The notes beneath the pieces are model-generated. The model saw only the letters and a list, made by a program, of their open reading frames with translations, had not been told where the DNA came from and did not search any database. The position numbers and the translations under genes were made by a program. A stretch of DNA of 64,000 bases from Adiantum capillus-veneris (taxonomy: Eukaryota; Streptophyta; Polypodiopsida; Polypodiales; Pteridaceae): contig CM043944.1 of the NCBI GenBank assembly GCA_014529385.2, positions 177,726,240-177,790,239 of the forward strand, written 5' to 3'. Positions 22,956-33,700 of the stretch are shown here, piece after piece. The first letter of the stretch is position 1; each line of letters starts with the position of its first letter.

Positions 22956-23565
22956 ATTCCAGTCGGTCTTTAGTCCTTGCTCAGCATCTTTATCTTCAAG
23001 AAGAAGCTCCAAATTTTCTTGAAACTCTTTACCTGCAGCTTGTAAGAAAGATCTATCTTCTCTGTATCTAGTGTGGCCCTTTCTGTCCTAGTGAGTTGTG
23101 CATAGCGCCGCTCAAATTCCCTAAGTAGCTCTGTTATTGATAGTCCTTGGTTTGGCTTGACTACCCATTCTAAGAATGTCCTTTTGGTCACTCTCTCCGA
23201 GTCCTCCATGAAATATTCCCCCTTTAAAGCTACTTTGAGTTCTTTCCAATTTCTCCCATGCCCATCTTTAATTGCCCTACATGCTCCATAATTTATGGAG
23301 CAACAACTAGCTCAAAGCTTTGAATCATCTCACCTTCTGACACGCGATGCAGCTCCATCTCCTTCACATACTCGCGTAATTACATGGTTACATCTTTGCC
23401 ATTGAACTGATCCATTCTGTTGACGACCGCTTGTATGGCCTTCAATGCTGAAATCTCCCTTCTTTCAGTAGCATGTTGTTGTTGCATGAACATTGCAAAT
23501 GCTTGAAACATTTGCATTGTTGTTGGGTCAAAATGCATACCCTGTTGCTCAACATGATCACCCAT
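22956..23565 (-). pseudogene. Element A gag, N-terminal part
   Basis: On the minus strand the frame starts MGDHVEQQGMHFDP (23565) and runs to a TAA just after KDVTM. It continues REYVKEMELHRVSEG, then after further lesions MEDSERVTKRTFLEWV and SITELLREFERRYAQL. The last pieces, LEDKDAEQGLKTDWN, meet the CACTA at 22956, and the frame resumes with EVEGAV at 16668. It would form the capsid of the virus-like particle. At least two stops and small indels near 23010-23060 break it, so gag of this copy was damaged besides the CACTA insertion. Confidence 0.82.
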
Positions 23566-23596
23566 GGTTACCCACAAACTTTCACCCTAGCAGATT

Positions 23597-23612
23597 CGCA
23601 TCGGATTCACCA
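23597..23612 (-). promoter_or_regulatory. Candidate primer binding site of element A
   Basis: On the minus strand TGGTGAATCCGATGCG begins six bases after the 5' LTR end. It has the TGG expected opposite a tRNA CCA end, but I cannot name the tRNA. Confidence 0.4.
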
Positions 23613-23618
23613 AAAATA

Positions 23619-25625
23619 TGTTGATAAATATGCCAGGAAAGCACCGGGCTTATGGCTGTGAGAGTTTGTGAGAGAACTCAACAAAAACTATATGAAGGAG
23701 TTAAACCATAGATGCCATGAAGCCTAGGGTTTGGAAAGAAGTGCAATCAAAGAAGACTCGCTCTTTCTCTCTTGCACTCACACACACACAAAGAAAGAAC
23801 ACAAAAGAGAATGTCAAAACAATACGAAGATGAAAACATCAAGGCTATGGTCATATCGTATCATGGGTAATATGAAAGGGTTAATGGATGAGTTAATGGC
23901 ATTCAATCTTGGCTGACCAAATAGGCTACGAATTGTTCTTTGGAATTTTAGTTTTGTGCTTACCATAATATAGATATTTTGTCTAGTGATTGGGATTAAT
24001 TGTGTGTACAAATCCTCTTGGTTCATAGCAAGATAACTACGCTTACATCAAAAGAAAAATTATAGTCTATGAGAGGTAGTATGATGGATCCGGTGATAGA
24101 ATTATTTCATTGAGCCTTTCAGGGCCAAAGAGAAACACTATACGTTGTTGAAAGTGTATTTTACGGCTAATCCATACCTTATTTCTAATAGATTGTACAG
24201 AGTGAAAGCGATAGAAATGATCATCATGTGGGTTATTATCTAGGATAGTATGTGAGAAATGTAGATATGAGAGAAGTGAAGAGATGAGAAGTTTCCCTCC
24301 CAAGCCCTATTCTTGCCCGTAGGCAATAAGGATACTGTGGGGAGAGATGTACCTGTAGAAAAGAGAACCTAGAATTTGCAGAGAGGATGAATTACTAAGA
24401 ATGAGAGAGATAGGTTTGCTTTAGGAGATGAGATTAGATACATATATATATGTTGGATTAGAGATGAAAAATAAAACAACAACAAATCAAGAAAACATCA
24501 ATGTAGAACACATCTTACTTGACAAACCCTTTGGCACCATTATTGATGGAGAGAGAAGAAGAGTGGATAATTCCACTTTGATTGATACACCAAGTGCAAG
24601 ACCTTCTTTGATTAGAGTTGATCTTCCAAGGTTAGCTTGTTGCAAGAATGGCTAGTCTCTCTTTAGGAGAAAGTGTAGGCTTGGGCTTATGTTAATGGCT
24701 AAGTACAATTAGGCATTACTACTCACTCCCTCAAGAATTCCTCTCATCAATGGCTTGAATGTTTGAGTTCCTTCCAAGGAAGAAGAGGTCTCCTTTTATA
24801 GGTGAAGGGAACCCACAAGGGTTTACACAAGAAGAGAGGAGCCAGTGTGAACAGGAATTGGAAAAGTTGGAAATGAGATGTCCCTCCATGATGTGGGCAG
24901 ACTAGGGTCTAGTATTTTGATCATATCTCCTCAACTGTGGCTCCAAATAAAAAAATAAAAATATGGGCAGAAACTTCAGTTCATTAGCTATGATTTGTAT
25001 TTTAAAATCATTTTTCAATTCGGATTGGAACCTTGTGTAAACAACTCATCAAAATAGGGTCCATTTATGGCAGCAAAAGTCTTCATGTGGTCTCCTTAGC
25101 TTAGACTTTCATTTAATTCCAAAGGACACCTCATGCCATATGAAAGCATGACATTTCTCCTTGACAAAGTTTTGTAATCATGCTTGCAATAATGCATTAA
25201 AATAAGTGTATCTTTGAAATCATGCCACCTAGTGTCCCACTAGGATTTGATTCTCTCCTAGTAGCTATTTAAAAAGAAATATAAGAAAAGTATAAAAAAT
25301 ACATAGAATATATATATATTGGAGTTTACCCTAGATATAAGATCTAGCTAGGGTGGGAGATGATAATGAAATAGTAGAAATAAAGAATCAATGCTTTTTG
25401 CCCCAAGTTAAAGAGGCGGAGCTATTGATGCTTTTCCCATAGTATTTTCTGATGGTAAAGTAAGGATATGTTACCCTTGAGAAAAATAATAGGATGAGAT
25501 AGAAGGCTTATTATTATACTTAAATATGCATATGTACACTATAGGAAATATAATTATGTATCTAAAAAAATACAAGATAGATCTTGTAGCATGCGTTCCC
25601 ACTATGTACGTGTCACAGCACGACA
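23619..25625 (-). repeat. 5' LTR of element A
   Basis: The right copy of the 2-kb LTR. On the minus strand it begins TGTCGTGCTGTGAC at 25625. It matches 9301-11317 with scattered substitutions and short indels, roughly 97% by sampling. Confidence 0.92.
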
Positions 25626-26490
25626 ACTTGTAGCTATAAAGCAAAAATTAGAATAAAAATCCATTTAAAAGAGCGATCAAATTCAACCACGGCATGTAAT
25701 TGAGGCTTTGTTCGACTTGGTCCACACTCCATTATACAGAGTATGCAATATAAATTCAAAAACAATTTATTTGGCAAATTTTTAAGGCACAAGCTTTAGA
25801 ACCTGATCGTAGTATACATGAATTTCATTCATTAAATAATAAAAATATCAAAGACCTTAACGTCAAAGATACTGAGCTATATGACGAAGTAGCTAAACCA
25901 CACACATATACCTTAGTACATAATTTTTTAGATTCAAATGAGTCTTTGATGCTTCTTCAAATATTCTAACTATTGCACCTTACCAAAACAAAAAACCATT
26001 AGGTATATTTGTTCATAAAGACTGTGAAGAATTAAACTTCACGTTTTCCATGGAGAAATACGTTGTAAACGACTTGGACCCTACCAATATATATACCAAG
26101 GTATTTGTGAATGGAAAATTAGAAGTAAAGATCGACGATTTGCTAACCATATAGCTGATATATTTTTAAGCAAAAAAAAATAATGATACATCAAATTCAT
26201 TCATTAGCATTGGTAAGACTTCAAAAAACAACATTGAATGATCAAACACTTCGTGTTAAAGACATTAAAAGCAAAGGAAGCCTTGAAAATATACTACAGT
26301 CAAACATTGGCTACAGAGATCTTCAATGATTACAAATTTCTCTTGCTTATTATGAGCAGCCAAGAAAGAATAAATTCACAATGATTCGTCAACTTGGACC
26401 GCCTACTTTTTTTGTGACAATCACGAGTGGAGAACGGAATTGGAAACCACTACAAAAAGCAACGGAATATCATGTTTATGAGAAACATTG
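25626..26490 (+). pseudogene. Helitron N-terminal region, part 2
   Basis: Continuing from the break at 9300, readings in two frames give VAIKQKLE, then RHVIEALFDLVHTPLYR, the segment that follows in Helitron proteins. Next come KKPLGIFVHKDCEELNF (the recalled RPLSI..D..AEELSFP motif) and, near 26380-26440, TMIRQLGPPTFFVTITSGE, the hallmark of the Helitron_like_N domain just before the Rep nuclease. Sequence after about 26490 is no longer Helitron-like, so the HUH nuclease and helicase are absent. It is broken by stops and frameshifts. Confidence 0.85.
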
Positions 26491-28133
26491 AAGCGCACAC
26501 CATTTATATATGGAGCAATAAATTTCATAAAGTATAATATCTAACTTTACCAAATAATTTTCTCATATTAACCCGATCACTTAATATGGGAAGATAAAAA
26601 GGGAACAAGAGTTATTATATGTATATGTGCTTCTAGAACTATCTCAACAGGGGACCGAAAGGAGAAATGGTTGCATCTCAATAGGGGTCCAAAAGGAGAA
26701 GGCCTACCAAAGAGCAATGTGCAATAAGTGGTTCTAGATTTACCTCAGCAAGGGACCAAGAGGAGAGATAGTTACATCTCAAAAGGGGGTCCAAACGGAG
26801 GTAGTTTATTAAAGAGCAACATGCATCTAATGGAGATTAAAAGACCTTAGGGTTAGCTTCATTAAAGACCTTCAAAAGTTAGTGTTAAAAAGTCCTTTGA
26901 CCTTATGCAGGCTAGGGCTGACCTCGAGGTGGGAATCGTACCCAAGCATGAGGTGATAAGATGCTTAAAGTGGTTATGGAAAACTTGCCCAAAGCTTGAG
27001 GTGATATGACTAAGGTTTTTGAAATGTTAAATTCAAAGATAAATTCTCAAGAGGCATGAACGTCCATGCTTGATTGACTAAGGCTTGAAGTATTCCATTC
27101 AAAACAAATGACTTAAGAAGCATAAAAGACACATGCTTGCTTCATTGATTAAGTCCTTGAAGTACTTCATTCAACCAAACGAATTAATAAGCACAAAAGA
27201 CACAAGTTCAAATGATCCTCCACATGTGGCCCTCATGATGTGTTTGAATGCTATTGGCTAGGTTTTAAAGGGGTTCAATGAGAATTTAGATACATAAAAA
27301 TAAATAATAAGTTCTTTTTCTTAAAGAGAAAAAAGAGGACACATATACAAATGAAATAATAAAATAATACGAGAGAGAGAGAGAGGTGTGGACCAAGCAT
27401 GAGAGGGGGGGTATACTCTCCCACACACACACACACACATTCTCTCATTGTGTGGAGTGAAAAATGCAAGAGCTCCATCTCCTTCTCCAAGTTCATTGAG
27501 AAGTGGAGAGCCTACACCAACACTCTTGGCTATGGAATGCAGATCCAACCAAGAGCCATGCTTCAATGCTTAAGCTTGCCATATTCTTCATCTTCATTAC
27601 TATGCTATTATACTATGCTAAGCAAGAAGAGTGATAATAATTTAGGGACTATTTCTTTCTCGTATGGAATGTTTCTTCTTCCTCTTTCCTACCCTCATTC
27701 CCCACTAGCTCTCTCCACCTTCGAAGGTGTTTGAGGCCTTGGGGCTGAGGCTTGGGATAGTTAATGCTTTTTGCAAAGTTTATGTTAATATCATGATGCA
27801 TGAAGCTTTCCATCTTCATAGCATCACCAAGGTCACAAGGAAAACGAAGATTGTATTGTTAAAAAGTCTCTCTTGATGGGAGAATTTATAATAAAAACGT
27901 CTTCTGGAGGGTGGACTGGCTCCAAGTAAATCCAGTCCTCATCTATTGTCATGTTCTCTAATAATCTCTCTCTTGCCAAAATATTATTCATTCCAAGTTA
28001 ATTATGTACTATGTTTATGTTTCTACCATCAATTAAGTTAAACCTCCAAGTTCTCATGGTAATCTCACAAAAATGCTCACTCTAATTCTCTTAATTCCGC
28101 TATTCTCAAAGTTCATAGGCCATTTGCATTACA
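26491..28133 (+). repeat. Probable 5' LTR of element B (left edge unknown)
   Basis: The tRNA-Met primer site at 28135 requires an LTR ending at about 28133 (CATTTGCATTACA). No second copy is found in the window, so the left edge cannot be set. The region includes a diverged tandem duplication at 26621-26828 (ACCTCAGCAAGGGACC type), another of about 70 bp near 27040-27190 (AAGCATAAAAGACACA), a (CA)n run at 27421-27439, and no convincing gene. Confidence 0.6.
26621..26828. repeat. Diverged tandem duplication, unit about 105 bp
   Basis: Two copies share TTCTAGA..TA.CTCA.CA, GGGGTCCAAA.GGAG and AAAGAGCAA.. in the same order, with many substitutions. Confidence 0.75.
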
Positions 28134-28134
28134 T

Positions 28135-28146
28135 TGGTATCAGAGC
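28135..28146 (+). promoter_or_regulatory. tRNA-Met primer binding site of element B
   Basis: TGGTATCAGAGC, the standard complement of the plant initiator tRNA-Met 3' end, lies one base after the inferred LTR end. It fixes element B as plus-strand. Confidence 0.93.
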
Positions 28147-28320
28147 ATTTGGTTTCTCTTTTCTTGCTCAAGAAGAGATGTCCTAAAGTAGCCTATTAAT
28201 GGTTGATTTTTTTAATTATATTACGGTAAGTGCGAGTGGGATCTATTATCAATTTTGTTGAGCCCACTATGTGGGTTATGCTGCACACCTCGGGAGCTTT
28301 GGTCTTAATAATGGAGTCTT
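28147..28320 (+). other. Leader of element B up to the element C insertion
   Basis: A non-coding 5' leader, cut at 28320 by element C; the last five bases, GTCTT, are the target duplication. The leader resumes at 44282. Confidence 0.75.
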
Positions 28321-29252
28321 TGTTGGACGGATACGCCGCCACGGACGTCAGCACAACGAGAACTCACCTAACATATAATGTCAGCTAAGGATGAATCTCT
28401 ACCCGCAGGCGCGTGGAAGCAAGCATAAGATGTCAGCCTACACTCGACCGACTCCTAACTAATTCCTACAGAGGTCGCTACCAATTGTGTAAGTCACAGC
28501 CTTCAAGAGTGCATAAGAGGAAACTTCCTACAACGTTGTCTAGAGCCAAACACCCATCAAACAATCTCGAACCACCATAGAGCTTGAAGGAGACCCTAAT
28601 AATATCAATAGGTCGCTCTCCCTAAGGTCTATGAACCAAAACCCCAACCCAAAACACCCGGTGCAAAATCACGTAGGATGTCTGGCCGAAATTTGTAGGT
28701 CTTCATTTATGAAATCTAAAGTTCCTAATGTGTAGTTCAACTCAACGTGAACGCGTGGATATGCTGCAATGCAAAATCGGACAACGTATGCTCACCCAAT
28801 CACCAGATGAAGCTCATAGAAGGAGCTCGCAAAACCGGATCGTACACGCGCAATGTAGGTATCGGCACGTAGCTCTCATTGGGGAAAACACGCTGCACTT
28901 CTCTACACTCGATTCCAACCACCGGTGCACACGTAGCGTCAAGATGAAGCTCACACTCTCTCTCGTACACAGTACGCTCGCTCACAGACTTTAAAACTTA
29001 TTTTCAAAATGACAAAAGGTTTTTCATTAAGGTCAAAAAGTGGTATATACACCTTACAATTCTCAAAACCTAAAGTTCCAAAACCAACCAACTACTCCAT
29101 CTATCTATCAAAACTGGGATACAATCTGGAAACTTCTGCAAGTCCCAATATTTACAAGGTGAAAAATCAGGTTTCCTCAATAAATGAATAATTACAAAAA
29201 ATGATAATCCTCCGAGTAGTTAGTCTCTGTGGGGTGTGTCCAGCTTCTTACA
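28321..29252 (-). repeat. 3' LTR of element C
   Basis: 932 bp, matching 43339-44281 with clear divergence, up to about 10% in the first 130 bases and less further in. It contains a half copy of the palindrome (CACGTAGGATGTCT at 28670-28683). Confidence 0.93.
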
Positions 29253-29268
29253 CTTCCCCCCTCCTTGC
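29253..29268 (-). promoter_or_regulatory. Polypurine tract of element C
   Basis: On the minus strand AGCAAGGAGGGGGGAAG abuts the TGTAAGAAG start of the 3' LTR. Confidence 0.85.
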
Positions 29269-29419
29269 TCATGTCGTCCCCGACATGGCCTCTGATCCGC
29301 TTCTTCATTGTATAGTTTCACGCATCTTGATTAGTGATTTGTATCTTGCATGCAAGTTCATCATTGTTGGGCCAAAAATATCTGTGTTTATTGTGAAGAA
29401 GCCGGTGTAGAACGCTTCT

Positions 29420-30910
29420 TCAAAGGCCTGGAGGTGATAGGATGGTAGAAACATTATCCTCTAATACATGGCATGTAACCTCCTTGGAAGGCTGACTAGA
29501 CAGATCATAAGCGCATCTGTAAGTATCTTGGAAGAAAAAGATATTGTCTGTCACCTGGCCTGGCTTGAAAGTTTCAAATAGTGCTAAAAGTGTTTTGCTG
29601 ATTTTCTTCATCATGATGCACGTAAGGTCAGGTGAGCCAGTGAACAATTTGATGGCGCCCGTTAGGGTTTTCACCATGTATTGGACACTTATTCTCTCAC
29701 CTGCCTTCAACCCCGGAAGCTTAGGATAATTCAGCCAAGTGGGTTGGCTCCTTTGCAAGATCTCCTGGGCTTTCCACGTCTTGATCCTTGGTAGAGGACA
29801 AAAGATGAGATTGTCTCTGATGTTTTTCGGTGCCTCTACCAAGTGGATTAGGTATTGTGGGTACTTTGTGAGCCAGGCCTTCCTCCATTTTGGCTGAGAG
29901 TCAACAATTAGCCTGACCCCTTCTGGTTGGGAGGTATCTGCGTTGTAGAGTGATACGGTCGGCTCTTCTCTTATCCGCTTGTTGATGGTGGCTGCTTCAT
30001 ATTTCAGCAATGGATATGGGAGAGAGGGTTGAAGCCATTCGCGCCTGAGGTTGTTGGCGTCGATCTTCTGGATGGTCATGGACTTGAAAACCCTCTGCTC
30101 CCACTCCAAGGCTTCCTTTGTTGTCTCTCTGATCTCCACCTCTATTGCTTTACGCGACTTTTCTCCTCTTCTTGTGCTAGATCTTGTGACTCTTGAGAGG
30201 ATCCTTCTAGGATTTCCTCTTGCATAGGCGTGTCCACCGGATCTGCCACATTTTCTAAATCGATGCCCTCATTGGTTGCTGGCCCTGTGCCCTCTTGCTC
30301 TCCTGCTTGCTATCCTCTCAGCTCCTCAATCTGCTTTAGGAGTTTCTGTTTTTCTGATTCAGCTTCTTCACCCATATTCACGAGGAGGTCATTCAATTTG
30401 GCGTTTATCCTCTCTGCCTCCTCGAGATTTCTTTTTATACTTCCTACTTCCTCTTGCAGGGCTTTTTGGTCTTCTTCCACTCTTGTTTGCATGACAATAG
30501 ACCCTTCTGCCATCATCATCTTTGCTTTTTCTCTAGAGTCAGTTCCTTCTGAATTCTTGCATCTGTTCTTCATAAAATTGACTCTCCGTAGTGATGTGAG
30601 TCGAGCTAGTAGCTTTGACTCTGGCAGGGGATGCTCGCAGCCTTTGGATGGTCTGATCTTTCACTTTGAGCTGGTCCTTGAGCTCAAGGACCTCATCCTG
30701 GTTGGCTTCTTGATCTATCTCCACCTTTTCTTTGGCGTTTCTCATGGCTTCAACTCCTTTAGACTCCTCAGCCAGCTGTAGGGTTAGGTTATCCCTTTCC
30801 CTCTTGGCATCTATCAGTGATTTGCTGAGTTGCTGACATTCCTCTTCAACTCCTTGCATTCTTTGTGTTGCTGCCTGATTTTCTTCCTCCGTTGCTTGGC
30901 ATCTTTGCAA
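29420..30910 (-). pseudogene. Element C extra ORF, coiled coil and C-terminal domain
   Basis: On minus, 30910-30539 is a heptad-rich helix (TEEENQAATQRMQGVEEEC, ELKDQLKVKDQTIQRL). 30573-30310 continues the coil in another phase (EEAERINAKLNDLLVNMGEE), and 30139-29420 (239 codons) is a globular part with WEQRVFKSMTIQKIDA, PSLPYPLLKYEAATIN and FFQDTYRCAYDLS. The phase changes show one or two indels. No membrane segment is visible, so an envelope-like role is not supported. The strand and position between pol and 3' LTR match the extra ORFs of some plant gypsy elements. The function is unknown; self-assembly through the coil is the only inference I would make. Confidence 0.6.
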
Positions 30911-31052
30911 CGCCCTTGCTAGGCTGGCCTGTAGCTCAACTTTTCTCTCTTTCTGCCTTTGGATTTTTCCTTGCCTTCGTCATCACCACATCCCAGTCGT
31001 TGGAGGGTGGGTGCAGGTCCACTGTATCTGTGGCCATTTCTTTTAGTTCTTT

Positions 31053-32639
31053 TTACCGGATGCCTTGCATGTGTTCTTTAGACCCCGTGCTTGCTAAGTC
31101 GAATGCGACTGTGGCAGCCTCTTCTTTTGTGTACCCTACAGCTGGCAGATCCAGAAATGTGTGATACAAATCATCCGACTCTTGTTTCTCAGTTCGAGGC
31201 TTAGCCTCTTCCTTTGGCTTTGGCTCCTGGCTCTGCTCTTGCCTAGCCTCTTCCCGTTCTTCTGGTTTGTCTTCAGCCTCTTTATCTTCTTGTGGAGGGC
31301 TGTGAGGAGATGGTGAGGGCGGTGGGCTAGGTTTAGGGCTGGCCGGTAGAGATGTAGGCTTTCCCTTTAAATCTCTGTCTGCTTTAGTTTTTCTTTTTCT
31401 CTCTTGGCTCTCTTGCTCAACTATCAGTTTCTGTCGTATTTGCTTCACTTCCTCCTCTGTGAAAGGTACATGCGGTATATTCTTTGATGCAGCATCAAGA
31501 ATCTCAAAATTCTTGATATAATCCTTGAATCTGTCCCTTTGCACTCTTCGGGATGATCCTGACATTGCATCTAGAGACGGCTTCCAGAGTTCACTTAAAT
31601 CTCCTTTAAGAGCTCTTTCTGCTTAGAAGCTCTCCATCAGCCGCTGTAGTCTAGCCGCTTTTTGTGACCTTTTTTCTTTCACCAGCACTTGGGCAAACTC
31701 CTTCTTCCCCTTCTTTTGCTTGGGCTGCTCTTCTAGGACCGGCTCTAGCCGTCTTTTCAGTCTTGTGGCAACCCTTGGTGCTATTTGGCGCTTGTCTTCT
31801 TTGTCTTATTTTAGCCTCAGCCAGTCGTTTTGAGACGGGGGGTCAGGCCATCTTCCTTTTGCATGCAATGCCCCATAAATCACCTTAGTGATTAGTTCTC
31901 CTGGCACAATATATGTTGGCTTCTTGTTACACATCTTTACTAGGTTGTCATGTATATACGCAGCAAAATTGATTATCTTTGGGGTGCCTTTCGTCATTGC
32001 CCAAGTGAATATCGTGGCAATTGCACCTGGCGGCATTCTGTACTTTTGTGGCCGCTTCGTGCACATATGGAAGTATTGGTTGTACAATTGGCTCATGATT
32101 GCCACTCTTGGGTTGGCAATATCTTCAAAGGTGTAGTTTCCTTTCTTCTCATTGTACACCTTGACCTCATCCCTTCTTTTAGTTACACTATCCCCCTTGT
32201 TGGAGAGGTCTAGTGCATCTGCTACAACCTGCTCAGTGATGATTATTTTTGTTTCTGTCCTGCCTTGTTAATCTATTACTTTGGCCACTCCATCTTCTTT
32301 GATGGTTGTCACAAACTCCCAGACTCTCTTTATGTCCACCCCTACCGGTACTGCTTCAAAGTAGTTATGGAGATCAATATTCTCCAAGTACCCGGCCATC
32401 TTGCTTCTTACAAACTCATTGAGTTCTCGCGGCAGCATTGGTAGCTCGATCACATTGCCTTCAGTGTCTTTGAACACTCCTTGGTAGATCTTAAGGTCGT
32501 TGGACTCTAACAGATCTTCTTGGATCCATGTACTGGTGGGCTTTAGTGTTCCTTCTGGTATGACGAAGGGCTCCACTTCTTCTAGGCAGTCCTTAATGGT
32601 CATTCTTTTCTTCTTTGCCGGTGACTTTGCGGCTACCAT
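31053..32639 (-). pseudogene. Element C extra ORF, N-terminal domain and Pro-rich linker
   Basis: Three segments (32639-32268, 32159-31806, 31565-31053) share one frame, so they were a single ORF with stops TAA at 32268, 31806 and about 31624. The start reads MVAAKSPAKKKRMTIKD. The first domain has LKIYQGVFKDTEGNVIELP, PRELNEFVRSKMAGYLE and WEFVTTIKEDGVAKV, then PRVAIMSQLYNQYFHMC, PPGAIATIFTWAMTKGTP and YIVPGELITKVIYGALHA. This resembles the putative plant transposon protein domain (Transposase_32) that I recall from Athila-like elements, though I am not sure. A Pro/Lys/Glu-rich linker (SPKPSPPPSPSPHSPP) leads to the coiled coil. A role in the element's particle or silencing escape is speculation. 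Confidence 0.6.
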
Positions 32640-32689
32640 AGATCCTGTTGCACTCAGTAGTCCGAAGTTAGCGTTTTTTCCATATTAGC

Positions 32690-33700
32690 TAAGAAACTGA
32701 GTTTTAACTATCCAAATGACTTGAAAATTGAAAATAAAGCTTAAAATAAACTTGTGAAACTATGCTTGTGCTCACAGTGCAAATCTGGTCAAAATTTTCT
32801 ATTTAGACATCCTACGCATAGGATGTCATTTTCATCAGAATTGGTTGATACTTGACATGTTGGTAGTGTATGGCTTATGGAGCATGGCTATATACTTGGA
32901 TTTGGATTTGGATATCAAAAAGTGGATTTTTGGGCTGACTCAGGCTTTAGGTCACAAATTGGGTAGAAAGTCCATCATAGGTAGCAATTGATGTCCAACT
33001 GGGCTGAAAATTGGTATATGGGCTCATTGCACCATGGTATTGGCTCCCATGATGTCACTCTTTGCACAGAAGGCCTAAATTATGTTGGAAACATCCTACG
33101 CATAGGATGTCTTTTTCATCAAAATGAGATGAGATTTGTTGTGTGGGTAGTCCTTGCCCTATGGAACATAGCTATGCTCTTGGATTTGGATTTGGACAAG
33201 GATTGATGCTTGTAAGAGCCTTTGTGGTGTTTTTGGGCTCCAAAAGTGTATCTTGAAGGTGTTGGGGGTCAAAAATGATTAGAATGGCTTCAAAATTGAT
33301 ATATGAGCTCTTGATGATGAGGTGATTGAATCTGGAATGAACAAACATCCTCTGCAGGCCAAAAAAAAGTCAAATAGACATCCTACGCGTAGGATGTCTA
33401 CTTCACCAATTTTTGCTTCTGACCACACAGATTGGTTGGTGATGTGTTGGTGAATGTGTTTTGCAAGTTTCATGTGATTTGGACAAGATTTGGTAGGTCT
33501 ATGGCCCATTATTGCCTCTATGCCCTAACTTTGCGTTTTTTCATGCATATGAGGTCAATTTTGGTCCAATTGTGATGAGACTTGGTGGATAGCATGTAAA
33601 GGTCATTCAGAACATGTGTATGATGAAAAATGTTGTAGTCTGTGCCCATAAATGCCCTTGAGACATCCTACGCGTAGGATGTCTCCTGATGACTTTTTGA
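32690..33700. repeat. Left palindrome cluster of element C (about 285-bp spacing)
   Basis: Four copies of GACATCCTACGCGTAGGATGTC or near variants lie at 32806-32827, 33090-33111, 33377-33398 and 33662-33683, spaced 284, 287 and 285 bp. The intervening sequence shows weak repeat similarity (TTGGATTTGGATTTGGA, GGCTCCAAAAG), so each copy sits on a diverged tandem unit. The copies at 33377 and 33662 are perfect, extending to 26 bp with different but complementary outer bases (T-A and G-C). Confidence 0.9.

Larger units (their letters stand above)
9301..25625 (-). mobile_element. Element A: Ty3/gypsy LTR retrotransposon, interrupted
   Basis: A 2-kb sequence at 9301-11317 recurs in the same direction at 23619-25625. 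Read on the minus strand the LTR starts TGTCGTGCTG and ends TCGACA or TCAACA. The order on the minus strand is 5' LTR (right copy), gag, protease, RT, RNase H, integrase, purine tract, 3' LTR (left copy). It sits inside a Helitron reading frame. The LTRs differ by a few percent, so the insertion is not very recent. No clean 5-bp target duplication is visible (tacgt before, acttg after). A CACTA transposon splits gag. Confidence 0.93.

Noticed and set aside
29420-30139. Envelope-like protein in element C
   Set aside because: No signal peptide or membrane segment can be seen in the extra ORF.
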